Shown in pieces: positions 37,947 to 49,290 of a stretch of DNA of 64,000 nt (positions are counted from its first letter, which is position 1; every line of letters starts with the position of its first letter). The DNA lies in the NCBI GenBank assembly GCA_947455595.1, contig CANGOP010000004.1, forward strand, positions 62,001 to 126,000. Reading direction: 5' to 3'. The translations under genes were made by a program, and so were the position numbers. The stretch comes from Gammaproteobacteria bacterium. GTDB lineage: Bacteria > Pseudomonadota > Gammaproteobacteria > Steroidobacterales > Steroidobacteraceae. The notes beneath the pieces were generated by a model that had not been told where the DNA came from, searched no databases, and saw only the letters and a program-made list of their open reading frames with translations.

Positions 37947-40004
37947 TCAATCCGGTCTTTCGTAGATGGCCAAGGATCGCGGTGGGCGTATCTGTCGTGA
38001 GCCGGCCCGCAGACCCTCCGCACTGAGGTCCGCCGTGTCGGCCACCAGTCGCCACGCCCCACCCGGGGAGGACGGCATCTCAAAGTCGACGACGACCTCG
38101 GCCGCGTTGAACAGCATCAGCAGTTTCGGCGTACCGCTCGTCAGATCCGAATAGACGACACAAATCGCATGCGCGTGTGGATCATTCCAATCCGCGGGAC
38201 GCATTTCATGACCAAAAGGGTGGCGCCATTGAACGTCGGCGGACGATTGACCGTTGGGTTTACCGTTGAGAAAACCCTCGCGGCACAACTCCGGATGTTG
38301 ACGTCGCAGTGCCACGATTCGGCGGATCAAGGCAACCTCACCTTCTTCACGATCTCGTAGGGACCAATCCAGCCAACTGATCTCATTATCCTGACAGTAG
38401 GCATTGTTGTTGCCCAGTTGGGAACGACCGAATTCATCGCCGGCGACCAGCATGGGAACACCCTGCGACAAGAGCAGCGTCGCGAGCAGGTTTCTGCGCT
38501 GCCGTCGTCGCAGCTCGTTAATCTGCGGATCGTCCGTTGGCCCCTCTACACCACAGCTCCAACTGCGATTGTCCGCGTGACCATCCCGATTGCCTTCGAG
38601 ATTGGCTTCGTTGTGTTTGGTGTCGTAGGAAACGAGATCAGCGAGCGTAAAGCCATCATGAGCCGTCACAAAATTGATGCTGGCGCGCGGACCTCGGCCG
38701 GTGTGCTGAAAAATATCCGATGACCCCGAGAGGCGTTCGGCAAAGGCGCCTAATACGTAGTTTTCACCCATCCAGTACGATCGAATCGTATCTCGATAGC
38801 GATCATTCCACTCTGACCATTCGGATGGAAACGCACCCAGCCGATAGCCGCCGGGCCCCACGTCCCAGGGTTCCGCGATCCACTTGATCCCCTTCGCCCA
38901 TGGCGCTGCCTTCAACTCGCTAAAGAACCGGGCACCCGGGGTAAAGCCATCCGAAACTCGACCCAGCGACGGGCCAAGGTCAAACCGGAATCCATCCACA
39001 TGCATCGACTCAACCCACCAACGCAGACAGTCAATGATGAGTGCTCGAGCTGCATCCGTATCGGCGCGTGCCGTATTGCCACAGCCAGTGAAGTTCTCGT
39101 AATGCGAAGCGTTGCCGGGCGTGAGCCAATAGTAGCCGGCGTTATCAAAGCCCTTAAGAGACAGGACTGGCCCCCACTCGTTACCTTCCGCCGTATGGTT
39201 GAACACCACGTCCAGAATAACTTCGATGTTGTGCGCATGGAGCACGCACACCATGCGGCGAAACTCGAGCACTGCATCATCCACGGCATACTGAGGAGCC
39301 GGCGCTGACCACGCGAACGGGTTATAGCCCCAATAATTAACGAGACCCTTGTCGCGCAGAAAGGCTTCACTCGTAAACGCCTGGATAGGCAGAAGCTCCA
39401 CCGCGGTGACGCCTAAGCGAACCAGATCTTCAATCACGGCGGGCTCAGCAAGGCCCAAATAGGTGCCCCGATAACGTGGACGCACATCGGGATGGCACAT
39501 GGTGTGCCCTTTCACGTGTGTTTCCAGAATCACGGTTTGTGTCCACGGTATTTGTGGGCGTCGGTCGCCTCCCCAATCAAACTCTGGATCGACGATACGT
39601 GAACGCGGCATGGCCGCCATGGAATCAAGATCATGGCTTTCGGGGCCGTCGAAGATAGCGTCATCGGCAAGTGGCTCACCCGTCACAGCACGGGCAGCAG
39701 GATCAATGAGGAATTTTGCCGGGTTAGCGCGCTGTCCACGAGCTGGATCATAGTCGCCATGGACCCGATAGCCGTACAGATCGCCAATCCGCGCGTTGGA
39801 CGCATCAATCAATCCGTGCCAGATCGTTCCCGTCCGATAGGTCAATTCAACCGTACTTCTGGTCGTGCCATTCGGATGACACAAGACGAGTTCGACGCGG
39901 TTCTGAGGAGCCGCATGAACGGCAAAGTTGATACCACCTGCGACCGGCGTGGCGCCGAGTGGGAACGGTGATCCGGGCGCGACCGTGATCTCGCGTGGCT
40001 TCAT
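37947..40004 (-). CDS. glgX: glycogen debranching enzyme GlgX
   Basis: A 685-residue isoamylase-type GH13 enzyme removing the short alpha-1,6 branches left by glycogen phosphorylase. It has the N-terminal CBM48 domain (PLGATPVAGGINFAVHA), the barrel motif VILDVVFNHTAEGNEWGP, the nucleophile in DGFRFDLGPSLGR, the acid/base in WIAEPWDVGPGGY and the HDGF region VTAHDGFTLADL. It is the last gene of the glgP-glgB-glgX group, starting one base after the glgB stop. Confidence 0.96.
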   Translation of the reverse strand: MKPREITVAPGSPFPLGATPVAGGINFAVHAAPQNRVELVLCHPNGTTRSTVELTYRTGTIWHGLIDASNARIGDLYGYRVHGDYDPARGQRANPAKFLIDPAARAVTGEPLADDAIFDGPESHDLDSMAAMPRSRIVDPEFDWGGDRRPQIPWTQTVILETHVKGHTMCHPDVRPRYRGTYLGLAEPAVIEDLVRLGVTAVELLPIQAFTSEAFLRDKGLVNYWGYNPFAWSAPAPQYAVDDAVLEFRRMVCVLHAHNIEVILDVVFNHTAEGNEWGPVLSLKGFDNAGYYWLTPGNASHYENFTGCGNTARADTDAARALIIDCLRWWVESMHVDGFRFDLGPSLGRVSDGFTPGARFFSELKAAPWAKGIKWIAEPWDVGPGGYRLGAFPSEWSEWNDRYRDTIRSYWMGENYVLGAFAERLSGSSDIFQHTGRGPRASINFVTAHDGFTLADLVSYDTKHNEANLEGNRDGHADNRSWSCGVEGPTDDPQINELRRRQRRNLLATLLLSQGVPMLVAGDEFGRSQLGNNNAYCQDNEISWLDWSLRDREEGEVALIRRIVALRRQHPELCREGFLNGKPNGQSSADVQWRHPFGHEMRPADWNDPHAHAICVVYSDLTSGTPKLLMLFNAAEVVVDFEMPSSPGGAWRLVADTADLSAEGLRAGSRQIRPPRSLAIYERPD

Positions 40005-40005
40005 G

Positions 40006-42297
40006 TCACGCGCGACGCAAAATAATGCCGCCGAGCGGTGGGAGTTTCACGCGGACCGCAAAGGGGCGTCCATGCGCTGCGCCCTCGATCGTGTGTACCT
40101 CGGTCTGATCGCTATAGCCTGAGCCTCCGTACTGCGCACTGTCGGAGTCCAGAACCTTGACGTAGCGACCCGGCGCATCGACGCCGATCCAATACTCCTC
40201 GCGCGGTACAGGCGTCGCGTTAAATGCGCAGACGAGCGGATGACCGACGTCGTCTCCCGTGCAACGGCGTTCGAAGACGTAAACGCTCTCACTGTCGTTA
40301 TGCAGATCGATCCCAACAAACCCTGCGCCGTCGCAGTCGGATCCATGTAGCTGAGGAGAGTCACTGTAGAGATGGTTCAGGTCGCGAACGAGATCCCGCA
40401 TCCGCCGGTGATCAGCATGGTCGAGCAATCCCCAATCCAAGGATTCCGCGTGACGCCACTCATGCCACTGGGCAAATTCCTGACCCATGAACAGCAGCTT
40501 CTTGCCTGGATGGGCAGTCATATAGGTCAGGAACAGCCGCCAATTCGCCTTCTTTTGCCAGTCATCGCCGGGCATCTTGGCGATCAGAGAGCCCTTACCG
40601 TGCACCACCTCGTCATGGGAGATCGGCAGCATAAAGCGCTCGGACCAGGCGTAGACAAACGAGAAAGTCACCAGATGGTGCTCGTAGCGGCGGTACACGG
40701 GGTCCTTCTCCCAATACCGCAGCGTGTCATTCATCCATCCCATGTTCCACTTGAACGTGAAACCAACCCCGCCAAGGTGTACCGGCGTGGTGATTCCAGC
40801 GAAGGCTGTGGACTCTTCGGCGATCATCATGGCGTGCGGCGCATATTCGCGCACCGCCCAGTTGAGGTGCCGCAGAAAATCGATTGCCTCTAGATTCTCA
40901 CGTCCACCATAGCGATTCGGAACCCATTCCCCTTCGTTACGGCTGTAATCGAGGTAGAGCATCGATGCGACCGCATCGACGCGCAAGCCATCGAGGTGAT
41001 ACTCATTCAGCCAATACAGGGCATTCGCAGTGAGAAAGTTACGAACTTCATTGCGGCCAAAATTGAAGATCTTGGTGCCCCAGTCCATGTGCTCACCCTG
41101 CCGGGGATCCGCATGCTCATAGAGGGCGGTTCCATCAAATTCGGCGAGGCCATGGGCGTCTTTCGGAAAGTGGGCAGGTACCCAGTCCATGATCACGCCG
41201 ATGCCAGCGGCATGACAGCGATCCACAAAGCGCATGAAATCTTTGGGCGAGCCGTAGCGCGCCGTGGGTGCGTAATACCCGCTGACCTGATAACCCCATG
41301 AGCCGTCAAAGGGATACTCGGCAACCCCCATTAATTCGATATGCGTGTAACCCATATCGACGACATAGGGGATCAGCTGGTCGGCGGCATCGGCCCAACT
41401 GAGAAATGGCGGGTCACGATCGGGGGCATGCCGCCACGAGGCAAGATGCACTTCGTAGACGGCGATGGGCTCGCGTCGCGGATCAGCCTTGCGCCGACGC
41501 GCTAGCCATTCGGCGTCCGTCCAGTCGAAATCGGTCAGGTCAGCCACCACGGAAGCCGTCTTCGGCCGCAACTCCATGGCCGTCCCGTAAGGATCAGCCT
41601 TCAGGCGCGTGTCTCCGGTGTGCGTCCTGATTTCGTACTTATACGTGGCGCCGGCGCCGACTTCTGGCACGAACAGCTCCCACACGCCGCTACCACCGCG
41701 CGACTGCAGCAAATGTCGTCGACCATCCCAGTGATTGAAGTCACCCACGACGCTGACGCGTTCCGCATTTGGCGCCCAGACGGCAAAGTGGGTGCCGGCA
41801 ACGCCGTCTAACACCTCGGCGTGCGCACCCAATTTCGACCAAATGCGATGATGATTTCCCTGCCCGAAGAGATACAGATCAAAGTCGGTAATTTGCGGAG
41901 CGAAATAGTAAGGGTCAGGCCGAGTATGCGTGTTGCCATCCTCATAGCGGATGACCAACCGATAGGGCACCAACGGGCGACGATAGGGGATCCGACCTTC
42001 GAATAGACCGCCGGGATGCATCAGGGTCAGCGGGCGCGCCGCTGTCGCTTCCTCGTCTTCCCAATAGACGCCCACCGCAATCGCCTGCGGCTCCAGCACG
42101 CGGACGATGACAACCGGCTCTTCACCCTCACGCTGAAATTCGTGATAGCCAAGGACCGATCGCGGCTCGCGATGCCGCGCCGACAGCAGCGCATCAATCT
42201 CCGCTTTACGCAAAGAGGGCCAAGGCTGCTTGGGCTTCTTGGCGGCTTTCGGCGTCGTCACAGCCGTCGCATCGACAGGGGGCTTGCGGGTAGCCAT
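40006..42297 (-). CDS. glgB: 1,4-alpha-glucan branching enzyme GlgB
   Basis: A 763-residue GH13 branching enzyme that creates alpha-1,6 links in glycogen. An N1 domain and a CBM48 (THFAVWAPNAERVSVVGDFNHWDGRRH) precede the barrel. Catalytic segments are DGLRVDAVASMLYLDYSR, MIAEESTAF and ISHDEVVHGKGS, all typical of GlgB. The first 25 residues are rich in Lys, Pro and Thr and look unstructured. ATG 42297 shares one base with the glgP stop (TAATG), implying coupled translation. Confidence 0.97.
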   Translation of the reverse strand: MATRKPPVDATAVTTPKAAKKPKQPWPSLRKAEIDALLSARHREPRSVLGYHEFQREGEEPVVIVRVLEPQAIAVGVYWEDEEATAARPLTLMHPGGLFEGRIPYRRPLVPYRLVIRYEDGNTHTRPDPYYFAPQITDFDLYLFGQGNHHRIWSKLGAHAEVLDGVAGTHFAVWAPNAERVSVVGDFNHWDGRRHLLQSRGGSGVWELFVPEVGAGATYKYEIRTHTGDTRLKADPYGTAMELRPKTASVVADLTDFDWTDAEWLARRRKADPRREPIAVYEVHLASWRHAPDRDPPFLSWADAADQLIPYVVDMGYTHIELMGVAEYPFDGSWGYQVSGYYAPTARYGSPKDFMRFVDRCHAAGIGVIMDWVPAHFPKDAHGLAEFDGTALYEHADPRQGEHMDWGTKIFNFGRNEVRNFLTANALYWLNEYHLDGLRVDAVASMLYLDYSRNEGEWVPNRYGGRENLEAIDFLRHLNWAVREYAPHAMMIAEESTAFAGITTPVHLGGVGFTFKWNMGWMNDTLRYWEKDPVYRRYEHHLVTFSFVYAWSERFMLPISHDEVVHGKGSLIAKMPGDDWQKKANWRLFLTYMTAHPGKKLLFMGQEFAQWHEWRHAESLDWGLLDHADHRRMRDLVRDLNHLYSDSPQLHGSDCDGAGFVGIDLHNDSESVYVFERRCTGDDVGHPLVCAFNATPVPREEYWIGVDAPGRYVKVLDSDSAQYGGSGYSDQTEVHTIEGAAHGRPFAVRVKLPPLGGIILRRA

Positions 42298-44780
42298 TAG
42301 ATTACCGGTTGGATGTTCCAGATTCGGTCAGCGTACTCCCGAATGCTGCGATCACTCGAGAAGAATCCCATCCGAATGCTATTCACAATGGCAGATTTCA
42401 GCCAACGATCCTGATCGCGGTACAGGGCATCCACCCGATCTTGGGCGTCTAAATACGCACGGAAATCAGCACAGACGAGGAAAGGTTCGCCATCAGACAT
42501 CAGCCGGCCGACGATCGCCTTGGCTTCCGTCACGTCACCATTGCTGAAATAGCCCTCATCGATCATCGCGATGGTCTGAGCGAGTTCGACGTCCCCCGAC
42601 ACATAGTCACTCGGACGGTAGCCCTTGGCCTTCTCCGCGACAACCTCAGCGGCCGTCAGGCCAAAGATAAAGATATGGTCGTTGCCGACGTGATCTTTGA
42701 TCTCGATGTTCGCGCCATCCAGCGTCCCGATAGTGAGCGCACCATTCAACGCAAGCTTCATGTTGCCGGTACCGGAGGCCTCCAAGCCTGCCGTCGAAAT
42801 CTGCTCGGAGAGATCGGCGGCCGGCATGATGCGCTGCGCCAGCGAGACGTCGTAGTCGGCTAGGAAGACCACTTTCAGACGACCGGCCACTACCGGATCC
42901 GAATTGACGACCCGCGCCACATTATTCGCCAAGCGAATGATCGCTTTTGCCAGGTAATAGCCCGGGGCCGCTTTGCCAGCGAAGATCACCGTCCGTGGTA
43001 CGTAATCGGCGTGGGGATCGCGACGAATCCGGTTGTAGCGGGCGATGACGCCCAACAGATTCAACAATTGCCGCTTATATTCATGAATGCGTTTAACTTG
43101 CACGTCAAAGAGCGAGTGCTCATCAACCTCGATACCGCTGCGTTGATGAATGGCGGCAACCAAACGGCGCTTGTTTTCCTGCTTGATGGCCGCAAAACGC
43201 GCGCGGAATGTCAGATCGTCTTCCACTCCTTCGAGTGCCGAGAGCACGGAAAGGTCATTTTCCCACTTCACGCCCAGGCGCTCGGTGAAAAGTGACGAGA
43301 GGCCGGGATTCGACTGCTTGAGCCAACGGCGGACGGTGATGCCGTTCGTGACATTCGTGAACCGCTCCGGCCACAGTTGTGCGAAGTCCCGAAAAATCGT
43401 CTCGGTCATGAGTTCGGAGTGCAACTTGGCTACGCCATTAACCTTCTGGCTCGCGACAACCGCCAAGTGAGCCATGCGCACGCGTCTTCCGTGATCTTCA
43501 TCAATCAGCGACATCCGACGGCGACGATCGAGGTCACCCGGGAAAGCGAGACTGATTTCGTCGAGAAAATGCCGGTTGATCTGAAAGATAATCACCAGAT
43601 GGCGCGGCAGTAGACGCTCGAAGAAGTCGACCGGCCAACTTTCCAGCGCCTCCGGCAAGAGGGTGTGGTTGGTATATCCAAACGTTCTCGAGACGATCGA
43701 CCATGCGCGATCCCAGGAGTAGCCATGGACGTCCATGAGGAGACGCATCAACTCGGCAACGGCCAAGGCGGGATGGGTGTCATTCAACTGGATGGCCACC
43801 GCATCTGGCAGGTCTTCCAGCGAGCGTCCTTCTGCGATCAACGTGGCCAGCAAGTCCTGCAGGGAGGCCGATACGAAGAAGTACTGCTGGGACAGCCGCA
43901 GTTCTTTGCCCTGTGGCGTCGTGTCATCCGGATAGAGAACACGCGACAGATTCTTAGCGCGGACCTGATCAGCGACCGCTTCCGGGTAATGCCCGTGATT
44001 AAACTCTGAAACGTTAAACGGTACGATCGCGCGACCCGACCAGAGCCGCAGGTGATTGACCGTCGCACAGCGATTTCCAGGCACCAGATGGTCGAAGCCC
44101 ACCGCATAAATCTTATGCGTATCGACCCAGCTGTGCCGCAATTCGCCAGAGGCGTCTTCCTCCGTCACGCAACGGCCACCAAACTGGATGAGATAGCGCG
44201 CCTGAGGGCGCGTCAGTTCCCACGGATCGCGCAGGCGCAGCCATGAGGAGCCGATCTCGCGCTGCGCGCCGTCCGGCTCGATCACCTGAGTGAAGATGCC
44301 GTAGTCATAGCGGATGCCATAGCCAACGGCCGGATACTGCAGCGTCGCCAATGAGTCCAAAAAGCAGGCGGCCAGCCGCCCCAAGCCACCGTTGCCGAGG
44401 CCCGGATCGTGCTCTTCGGCGATGATGGCTTCCAGGTCATAGCCGAGCTCAGCCACCGCCTGACGGGCCACGTCGACGAGATCACCTTCGAGGCTGGATA
44501 ACGCGTTCAGAAGCGCGCGTCCGGGCAAAAATTCGACCGACAGGTAGCAGAGGCGCTTGGTCTGCGCCTTAGCCACCCGTTTTTGGGTCGCGACCCACCG
44601 AGCCGCCAACTCCTCGCGAACGGTATTTGCCAACGCTTCATAAATGTCACGCGGCCGAGCCGACTCCGGGTCCCGCCCGAGGGTCCGAACCAAGTGCTCA
44701 ACAATCAGGTCTTTCAAGTTGGCGGCCGACAGCACATTACAGGCCACCGCCGCACCACTTGGATCATTGGTCAGGGACAT
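42297..44780 (-). CDS. glgP: glycogen/maltodextrin phosphorylase
   Basis: An 827-residue GT35 phosphorylase releasing glucose-1-phosphate from alpha-1,4-glucans. The pyridoxal-phosphate lysine is in EASGTGNMKLALNGALTIGT, and other family blocks are GNGGLGRLAACFLDSLATL, QLNDTHPALAVAELMRLL and RIHEYKRQLLNLLG. ATG 44780 (MSLTNDPSG) is preferred to an upstream TTG. It heads the glgP-glgB-glgX group. Without glgC or glgA here, the operon as seen favours degradation and remodelling over synthesis from ADP-glucose. GlgP and MalP cannot be separated on sequence. Confidence 0.96.
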   Translation of the reverse strand: MSLTNDPSGAAVACNVLSAANLKDLIVEHLVRTLGRDPESARPRDIYEALANTVREELAARWVATQKRVAKAQTKRLCYLSVEFLPGRALLNALSSLEGDLVDVARQAVAELGYDLEAIIAEEHDPGLGNGGLGRLAACFLDSLATLQYPAVGYGIRYDYGIFTQVIEPDGAQREIGSSWLRLRDPWELTRPQARYLIQFGGRCVTEEDASGELRHSWVDTHKIYAVGFDHLVPGNRCATVNHLRLWSGRAIVPFNVSEFNHGHYPEAVADQVRAKNLSRVLYPDDTTPQGKELRLSQQYFFVSASLQDLLATLIAEGRSLEDLPDAVAIQLNDTHPALAVAELMRLLMDVHGYSWDRAWSIVSRTFGYTNHTLLPEALESWPVDFFERLLPRHLVIIFQINRHFLDEISLAFPGDLDRRRRMSLIDEDHGRRVRMAHLAVVASQKVNGVAKLHSELMTETIFRDFAQLWPERFTNVTNGITVRRWLKQSNPGLSSLFTERLGVKWENDLSVLSALEGVEDDLTFRARFAAIKQENKRRLVAAIHQRSGIEVDEHSLFDVQVKRIHEYKRQLLNLLGVIARYNRIRRDPHADYVPRTVIFAGKAAPGYYLAKAIIRLANNVARVVNSDPVVAGRLKVVFLADYDVSLAQRIMPAADLSEQISTAGLEASGTGNMKLALNGALTIGTLDGANIEIKDHVGNDHIFIFGLTAAEVVAEKAKGYRPSDYVSGDVELAQTIAMIDEGYFSNGDVTEAKAIVGRLMSDGEPFLVCADFRAYLDAQDRVDALYRDQDRWLKSAIVNSIRMGFFSSDRSIREYADRIWNIQPVI

Positions 44781-44887
44781 TCTGAAACCCCGGAGTTCTA
44801 CACAGGCCAAGGACGATAACCACTACATCGGCACTACACCATCGGCACAGCACCGAGGGGCACTGCCGACGTACCCGATTGCAAACG

Positions 44888-44916
44888 ATTGTATAACGGG
44901 AATTTGCCCGTGGGAA
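44888..44916 (-). promoter_or_regulatory. glgPBX promoter with inverted repeat in the spacer
   Basis: TTCCCA (four of six -35 matches) and TACAAT (five of six -10 matches) are 17 bases apart on the minus strand. The spacer consists almost wholly of an inverted repeat, ACGGG / CCCGT with a 6-base centre (44896-44911). Transcription would start near 44881, about 100 bases before glgP. The rest of 44781-44993 shows no gene. Confidence 0.5.
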
Positions 44917-44993
44917 CGATGTACTGGACGCAGCGGCGGTGACTGGAGCCGGGTCATCCCGTCCCCATTGCCCCGCGGCATCTGGCCCACCGG

Positions 44994-47258
44994 TCAGGTG
45001 CCGTCGATGTCGAGTCCCGTCACGCGACGATACGTCTTCGGCAGCATCGCGCCGCGCTGAGCACGCTCACCCCGGTATTCGGCCAATTCGTTGTATGAGA
45101 GCGACATCGCCCGTTCCCCGCAGATGATCTTGAGCCTCGCTCCGGGTGCGACCACGGCCACACCGACCACAAGCTCTTCCCTCGCCTCCGCCTTGGCTGA
45201 GGGAATATTGAACAGCTTGTTTCCCTTGCCGCGGGCCATCTCAGGCAAATCGGACACCGGGAAGACCAGCAGGCGGCCATCCTGACCGTCTGCTGCGGCT
45301 GCAACCGCGATCAACGCCTTAGGATCATCGGGCACGAAGGCGGCCGGGAGTGCTTTCGCGTTCTCCGGGACCGTCAAGATCCCCTTACCGGCCCGATTGC
45401 GCGCGTAAAGATCCTCCACCTTGACGATAAAGCCATAGCCGGCATCCGATGCAAGGACGTAACGATCACCCGCCTCACCCAAGATCACAGACGCGAAGGT
45501 GGCGCCATCGGGCGGATCGACGCGACCCGAGAGCGGCTCGCCCTGGCCACGCGCTGATGGCAGCGTATGGGTCAGCAAGCTGTACGTGCGCCCGGTCGAA
45601 TCCATGAACACGGCCTGCTGTGTACTCTTGCCGCGAGCGGCTGCTTGGAATCCATCGCCCGTCTTATAGGAGAGCGACTTTGGATCAATCTCGTGACCCT
45701 TGGCCTGACGGACGTAGCCCGCCGTCGACAGAATCACGGTCACCGGCTCGGTCGCGACCAGCTCCGTCTCGTCGATCGCCTTGGCGGCCTCACGCTCGAC
45801 CAAACGGGTACGACGCTTATCGCCGTACTTTTCACTGTCTGCCACGAGTTCGGCACGAATCAGTGCCTTCAAGCGCGCCGCGTCGCCGAGAATGCCTTGC
45901 AGCTCGTCACGCTCTTGCGCCAGCGCGGCCTGTTCGCCGCGGATCTTCATCTCTTCCAAACGAGCCAAGTGACGCAGCTTGGTCTCGAGAATGGCTTCCG
46001 CCTGCTCGTTCGACAGGGCAAATCGAGCGATCAACACCTGCTTCGGTTCGTCCTCCGTGCGGACGATGCGGATTACCTCATCCAAATTCAGATAGGCGAT
46101 CAGCAAACCGTCGAGGATGTGCAGACGCGCATTGACCTTACCCAGTCGATGCTCGAGTCGCCGGACGACCGTGCGTTCGCGGTAGACCAACCATTCCGCA
46201 AGCAGAGCTTTGAGCCCCATCACCCGCGGACGACCATCCAAGCCAATCACGTTCATATTGACGCGATAGGTGCGCTCAAGGTCGGTGGTGGCGAACAAAT
46301 GCGCCATCACCTGTTCAACATCGACGCGATTGGACCTGAGTTCTAAGACAAGACGGGTTGGATCCTCGTGATCAGACTCGTCCCGAATGTTCTCCACCAT
46401 TGGCAGTTTCTTGGCTCGAATCTGCGCGGCTATTTGCTCTAAGACCTTGGAGCCCGACACTTGATACGGCAGCGCCGTGATCACTACTTCAGCGCCTTCC
46501 GATTCATAAATGGCGCGTGCACGGAAAGTGCCGGTACCCGCTTCGTAAATAGAACGGAGTTCCGCCCGCGGCGTCACGATTTCCGCACCAGTCGGCAAAT
46601 CAGGCCCAGGAACAAGTCGCATCAAGTTTGCGGTCGAAACCTCCGGCTCGTCCAAGATGCGGATGCAGGCGGCCGTCACTTCCTTCAAGTTATGCGGCGG
46701 AATATCCGTGGCCATACCGACCGCAATGCCGGTCGCACCATTGAGCAACACATTTGGCAGTCGTGCCGGCAACAATGCCGGCTCGTCCATCGTGCCGTCA
46801 AAGTTGGCGACCCATTCAACGGTCCCTTGTCCGAGTTCGGCCAAGAGGGTTTCCGCATAGGGTCGCAGACGCGATTCCGTATAGCGCATCGCGGCGAAGG
46901 ACTTCGGATCATCGGTCGAGCCGAAATTACCCTGACCATCGACGATCGGATAGCGATAGGAGAAGTCCTGCGCCATATGCACCATGGCTTCGTAGGCTGC
47001 CGAATCACCATGCGGATGAAACTTGCCGATCACGTCACCAATCGTGCGCGCACTCTTCTTGTGCTTGGATCCCGCCGACAGACCCAGCTCACTCATCGCA
47101 TAAATGATGCGGCGTTGGACCGGCTTCAAGCCATCGGCCAACTGCGGCAACGCACGGTCGAGGATGACGTACATCGAATAATCGAGATACGCCTTTTCGG
47201 TAAATGTCTTGAGTGGCTGGCGTTCGACGCCATCGAAATTGAGTTCTTGGGAGCTCAC
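44994..47258 (-). CDS. parC: DNA topoisomerase IV subunit A
   Basis: A 754-residue subunit that breaks and rejoins DNA to decatenate daughter chromosomes. The catalytic tyrosine is Tyr126 in [10 protein letters not shown]. The quinolone-determining region [15 protein letters not shown] keeps the wild-type Ser86 and Glu90 (E. coli Ser80, Glu84). The C-terminal beta-pinwheel is present. The start is GTG 47258, overlapping the parE stop as GTGA. The parE-parC coupling is as expected for topoisomerase IV; length and the C-terminal region exclude GyrA. Confidence 0.97.
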   Translation of the reverse strand: MSSQELNFDGVERQPLKTFTEKAYLDYSMYVILDRALPQLADGLKPVQRRIIYAMSELGLSAGSKHKKSARTIGDVIGKFHPHGDSAAYEAMVHMAQDFSYRYPIVDGQGNFGSTDDPKSFAAMRYTESRLRPYAETLLAELGQGTVEWVANFDGTMDEPALLPARLPNVLLNGATGIAVGMATDIPPHNLKEVTAACIRILDEPEVSTANLMRLVPGPDLPTGAEIVTPRAELRSIYEAGTGTFRARAIYESEGAEVVITALPYQVSGSKVLEQIAAQIRAKKLPMVENIRDESDHEDPTRLVLELRSNRVDVEQVMAHLFATTDLERTYRVNMNVIGLDGRPRVMGLKALLAEWLVYRERTVVRRLEHRLGKVNARLHILDGLLIAYLNLDEVIRIVRTEDEPKQVLIARFALSNEQAEAILETKLRHLARLEEMKIRGEQAALAQERDELQGILGDAARLKALIRAELVADSEKYGDKRRTRLVEREAAKAIDETELVATEPVTVILSTAGYVRQAKGHEIDPKSLSYKTGDGFQAAARGKSTQQAVFMDSTGRTYSLLTHTLPSARGQGEPLSGRVDPPDGATFASVILGEAGDRYVLASDAGYGFIVKVEDLYARNRAGKGILTVPENAKALPAAFVPDDPKALIAVAAAADGQDGRLLVFPVSDLPEMARGKGNKLFNIPSAKAEAREELVVGVAVVAPGARLKIICGERAMSLSYNELAEYRGERAQRGAMLPKTYRRVTGLDIDGT

Positions 47259-49150
47259 GGCGCGACCTCCGCGAGATTGCCTTTCGACTCAAGCCAGTCC
47301 CGTCGATCCGACGCTCGTTTCTTAGCCAACAACATATCCATCATCTGATCAGTGTCGTCGCCGGCATCGACCGTCAGCTGCAGTAGCCGACGGGTAGAGG
47401 GCGCCATCGTAGTTTCACGCAACTGCAGCGGACTCATTTCGCCCAGACCCTTAAATCGAGTCACCGTAATTTTGCCGCGAGTACCCTCGGCCGCAATGCG
47501 ATCCAAGATGCCCGCCCGCTCCGCTTCATCCAGCGCGTAATAAACGTTCTTACCGATGTCGATTCGAAACAGTGGCGGCATCGCCACGTAGACATGGCCG
47601 GCCAGCACCAGCGGCCGAAAGTGACGCAGAAACAGCGCGCAGAGCAAGGTTGCGATGTGCTGACCATCCGAGTCAGCGTCCGCGAGGATGCAAACCTTGT
47701 GGTATCGCAGTTCTTTCAAATCCGGTGAACCGGGTTCAACCCCGATCGCCACCGAGATGTCATGCACTTCAGCCGAGCCCAGCACGCCAGAGGCATCCAC
47801 CTCCCACGTATTCAGGATCTTGCCGCGCAGCGGCATCACGGCTTGGAAGTCACGCTCTCGGGCCTGCTTCGCGCTGCCGCCCGCCGAATCACCTTCGACG
47901 AGGAAAAGCTCCGTGCGCGCCGGCTCTTGGGACGTGCAATCGGCCAATTTGCCGGGCAGCGCCGGTCCCGAGACCACCCGCTTACGCACCACTTTTTGAG
48001 CGGCCTTAAGACGTGCCTGCGCCTTCTCGATCGCGAGCATCGCGATTTTCTCGCCGGCCTCGGGATGCTGCGCAAGCCACAAGGAAAACGCATCCTTCAC
48101 CAGGCCTGACACGAAGGCAGCCGATTCGCGCGAGGCGAGTCGTTCCTTCGTCTGACCCGCAAACTGCGGTTCATGCATTTTGACCGACAACACAAACGCG
48201 ATCCGGTCCCAGACGTCTTCCGGCGCGAGCTTGACGCCACGCGGCACGAGATTTCGAAATTCAGTGAAATCGCGCACGGCCTCTGTGATGCCGGTACGCA
48301 ACCCATTCACGTGGGTGCCACCATCATTCGTCGGGATCAGATTGACGTAAGACTCCGAGACCGTCTCGATGCCATCTTCAATGATCCAAGCAAAGGCCCA
48401 CTCGGCGGATTCGCTGCCGCCCTTGAGACTGGCGGCAAAGGGCTCATCGGGGACGATCGTCGCGCCTTGGAGGCGATCGGACAGATAAGAGGACAAGCCA
48501 CCGGTGTAGAACCACTCATCGCGCTCGCCCGTCGCCTCGTTGAAGAGCGTGACCTTGAGGCCGGCACACAAGACGGCTTTTGCTCGCAGTACGTGCTTCA
48601 ACTTCGACAGCGACACCTTATCGGAGTCGAAGTACTTGGCGTCCGGCCAGAAGCGAACGGTCGTCCCGGTATTGCGGGCCCCTACCTTGCCGATGACTTT
48701 GAGCTTTTCCGACAGATACCCATCTTCGAAAACGATCTGGTATTCGTTGCCATCTCGCTTAACGCGACACTCCAGCCGGGTCGACAGCGCATTGACCACG
48801 GACACGCCGACGCCATGCAAACCGCCCGACTGCTGGTAGTTCTTGTCGGAAAATTTGCCGCCGGCGTGCAACCGACTGAGGATGAGCTCGACACCCGGGA
48901 CTTTCTCAATCGGGTGTAGGTCGACTGGCATGCCGCGGCCGTCGTCGTTTACTTCGACGGAACCGTCCTTATGCAGGGTGACGGAAATTTCTTTGGCGTG
49001 GCCGGCCAGTGCCTCGTCGACACTGTTATCGACCACCTCATGGACGAGATGGTTGGGGCGAGAAGTGTCCGTGTACATACCCGGACGGCGACGAACCGGA
49101 TCGAGGCCGGCGAGGACCTCAAGGTCCTTGGAGGTGTAGGTGGTGCTCAT
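47255..49150 (-). CDS. parE: DNA topoisomerase IV subunit B
   Basis: A 631-residue ATPase subunit of topoisomerase IV. The GHKL ATP site is visible ([42 protein letters not shown]), as is the TOPRIM motif [29 protein letters not shown] with the later DADSDG metal site. It lacks the long insertion of proteobacterial GyrB, which supports ParE. ATG 49150 is followed directly by parC with a 4-bp overlap. It is divergent from the vapBC pair. Confidence 0.97.
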   Translation of the reverse strand: MSTTYTSKDLEVLAGLDPVRRRPGMYTDTSRPNHLVHEVVDNSVDEALAGHAKEISVTLHKDGSVEVNDDGRGMPVDLHPIEKVPGVELILSRLHAGGKFSDKNYQQSGGLHGVGVSVVNALSTRLECRVKRDGNEYQIVFEDGYLSEKLKVIGKVGARNTGTTVRFWPDAKYFDSDKVSLSKLKHVLRAKAVLCAGLKVTLFNEATGERDEWFYTGGLSSYLSDRLQGATIVPDEPFAASLKGGSESAEWAFAWIIEDGIETVSESYVNLIPTNDGGTHVNGLRTGITEAVRDFTEFRNLVPRGVKLAPEDVWDRIAFVLSVKMHEPQFAGQTKERLASRESAAFVSGLVKDAFSLWLAQHPEAGEKIAMLAIEKAQARLKAAQKVVRKRVVSGPALPGKLADCTSQEPARTELFLVEGDSAGGSAKQARERDFQAVMPLRGKILNTWEVDASGVLGSAEVHDISVAIGVEPGSPDLKELRYHKVCILADADSDGQHIATLLCALFLRHFRPLVLAGHVYVAMPPLFRIDIGKNVYYALDEAERAGILDRIAAEGTRGKITVTRFKGLGEMSPLQLRETTMAPSTRRLLQLTVDAGDDTDQMMDMLLAKKRASDRRDWLESKGNLAEVAP

Positions 49151-49233
49151 GGAGGCGCGAGGGTACTGGAAATCCGTGGCGATGACAGGGCGGTCCGCAA
49201 TGCGGACGCCGGGGCGGATCGCATCGTGAGCCT

Positions 49234-49263
49234 TTGCCGATGATATATACCATGGTATATATT
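49234..49263 (+). promoter_or_regulatory. vapBC promoter and 20-bp palindromic operator
   Basis: A perfect 20-bp palindrome (ATATATACCA / TGGTATATAT, 49243-49262) overlaps the -10 element TATATT (49258-49263). TTGCCG at 49234-49239 is a plausible -35 with an 18-base spacer. It lies 28 bases before the antitoxin GTG. Autoregulation by a VapB-VapC complex through such a palindrome is typical of the family. Confidence 0.7.
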
Positions 49264-49290
49264 CCTTGCAAACCTCTCCGCGGAGACTCG

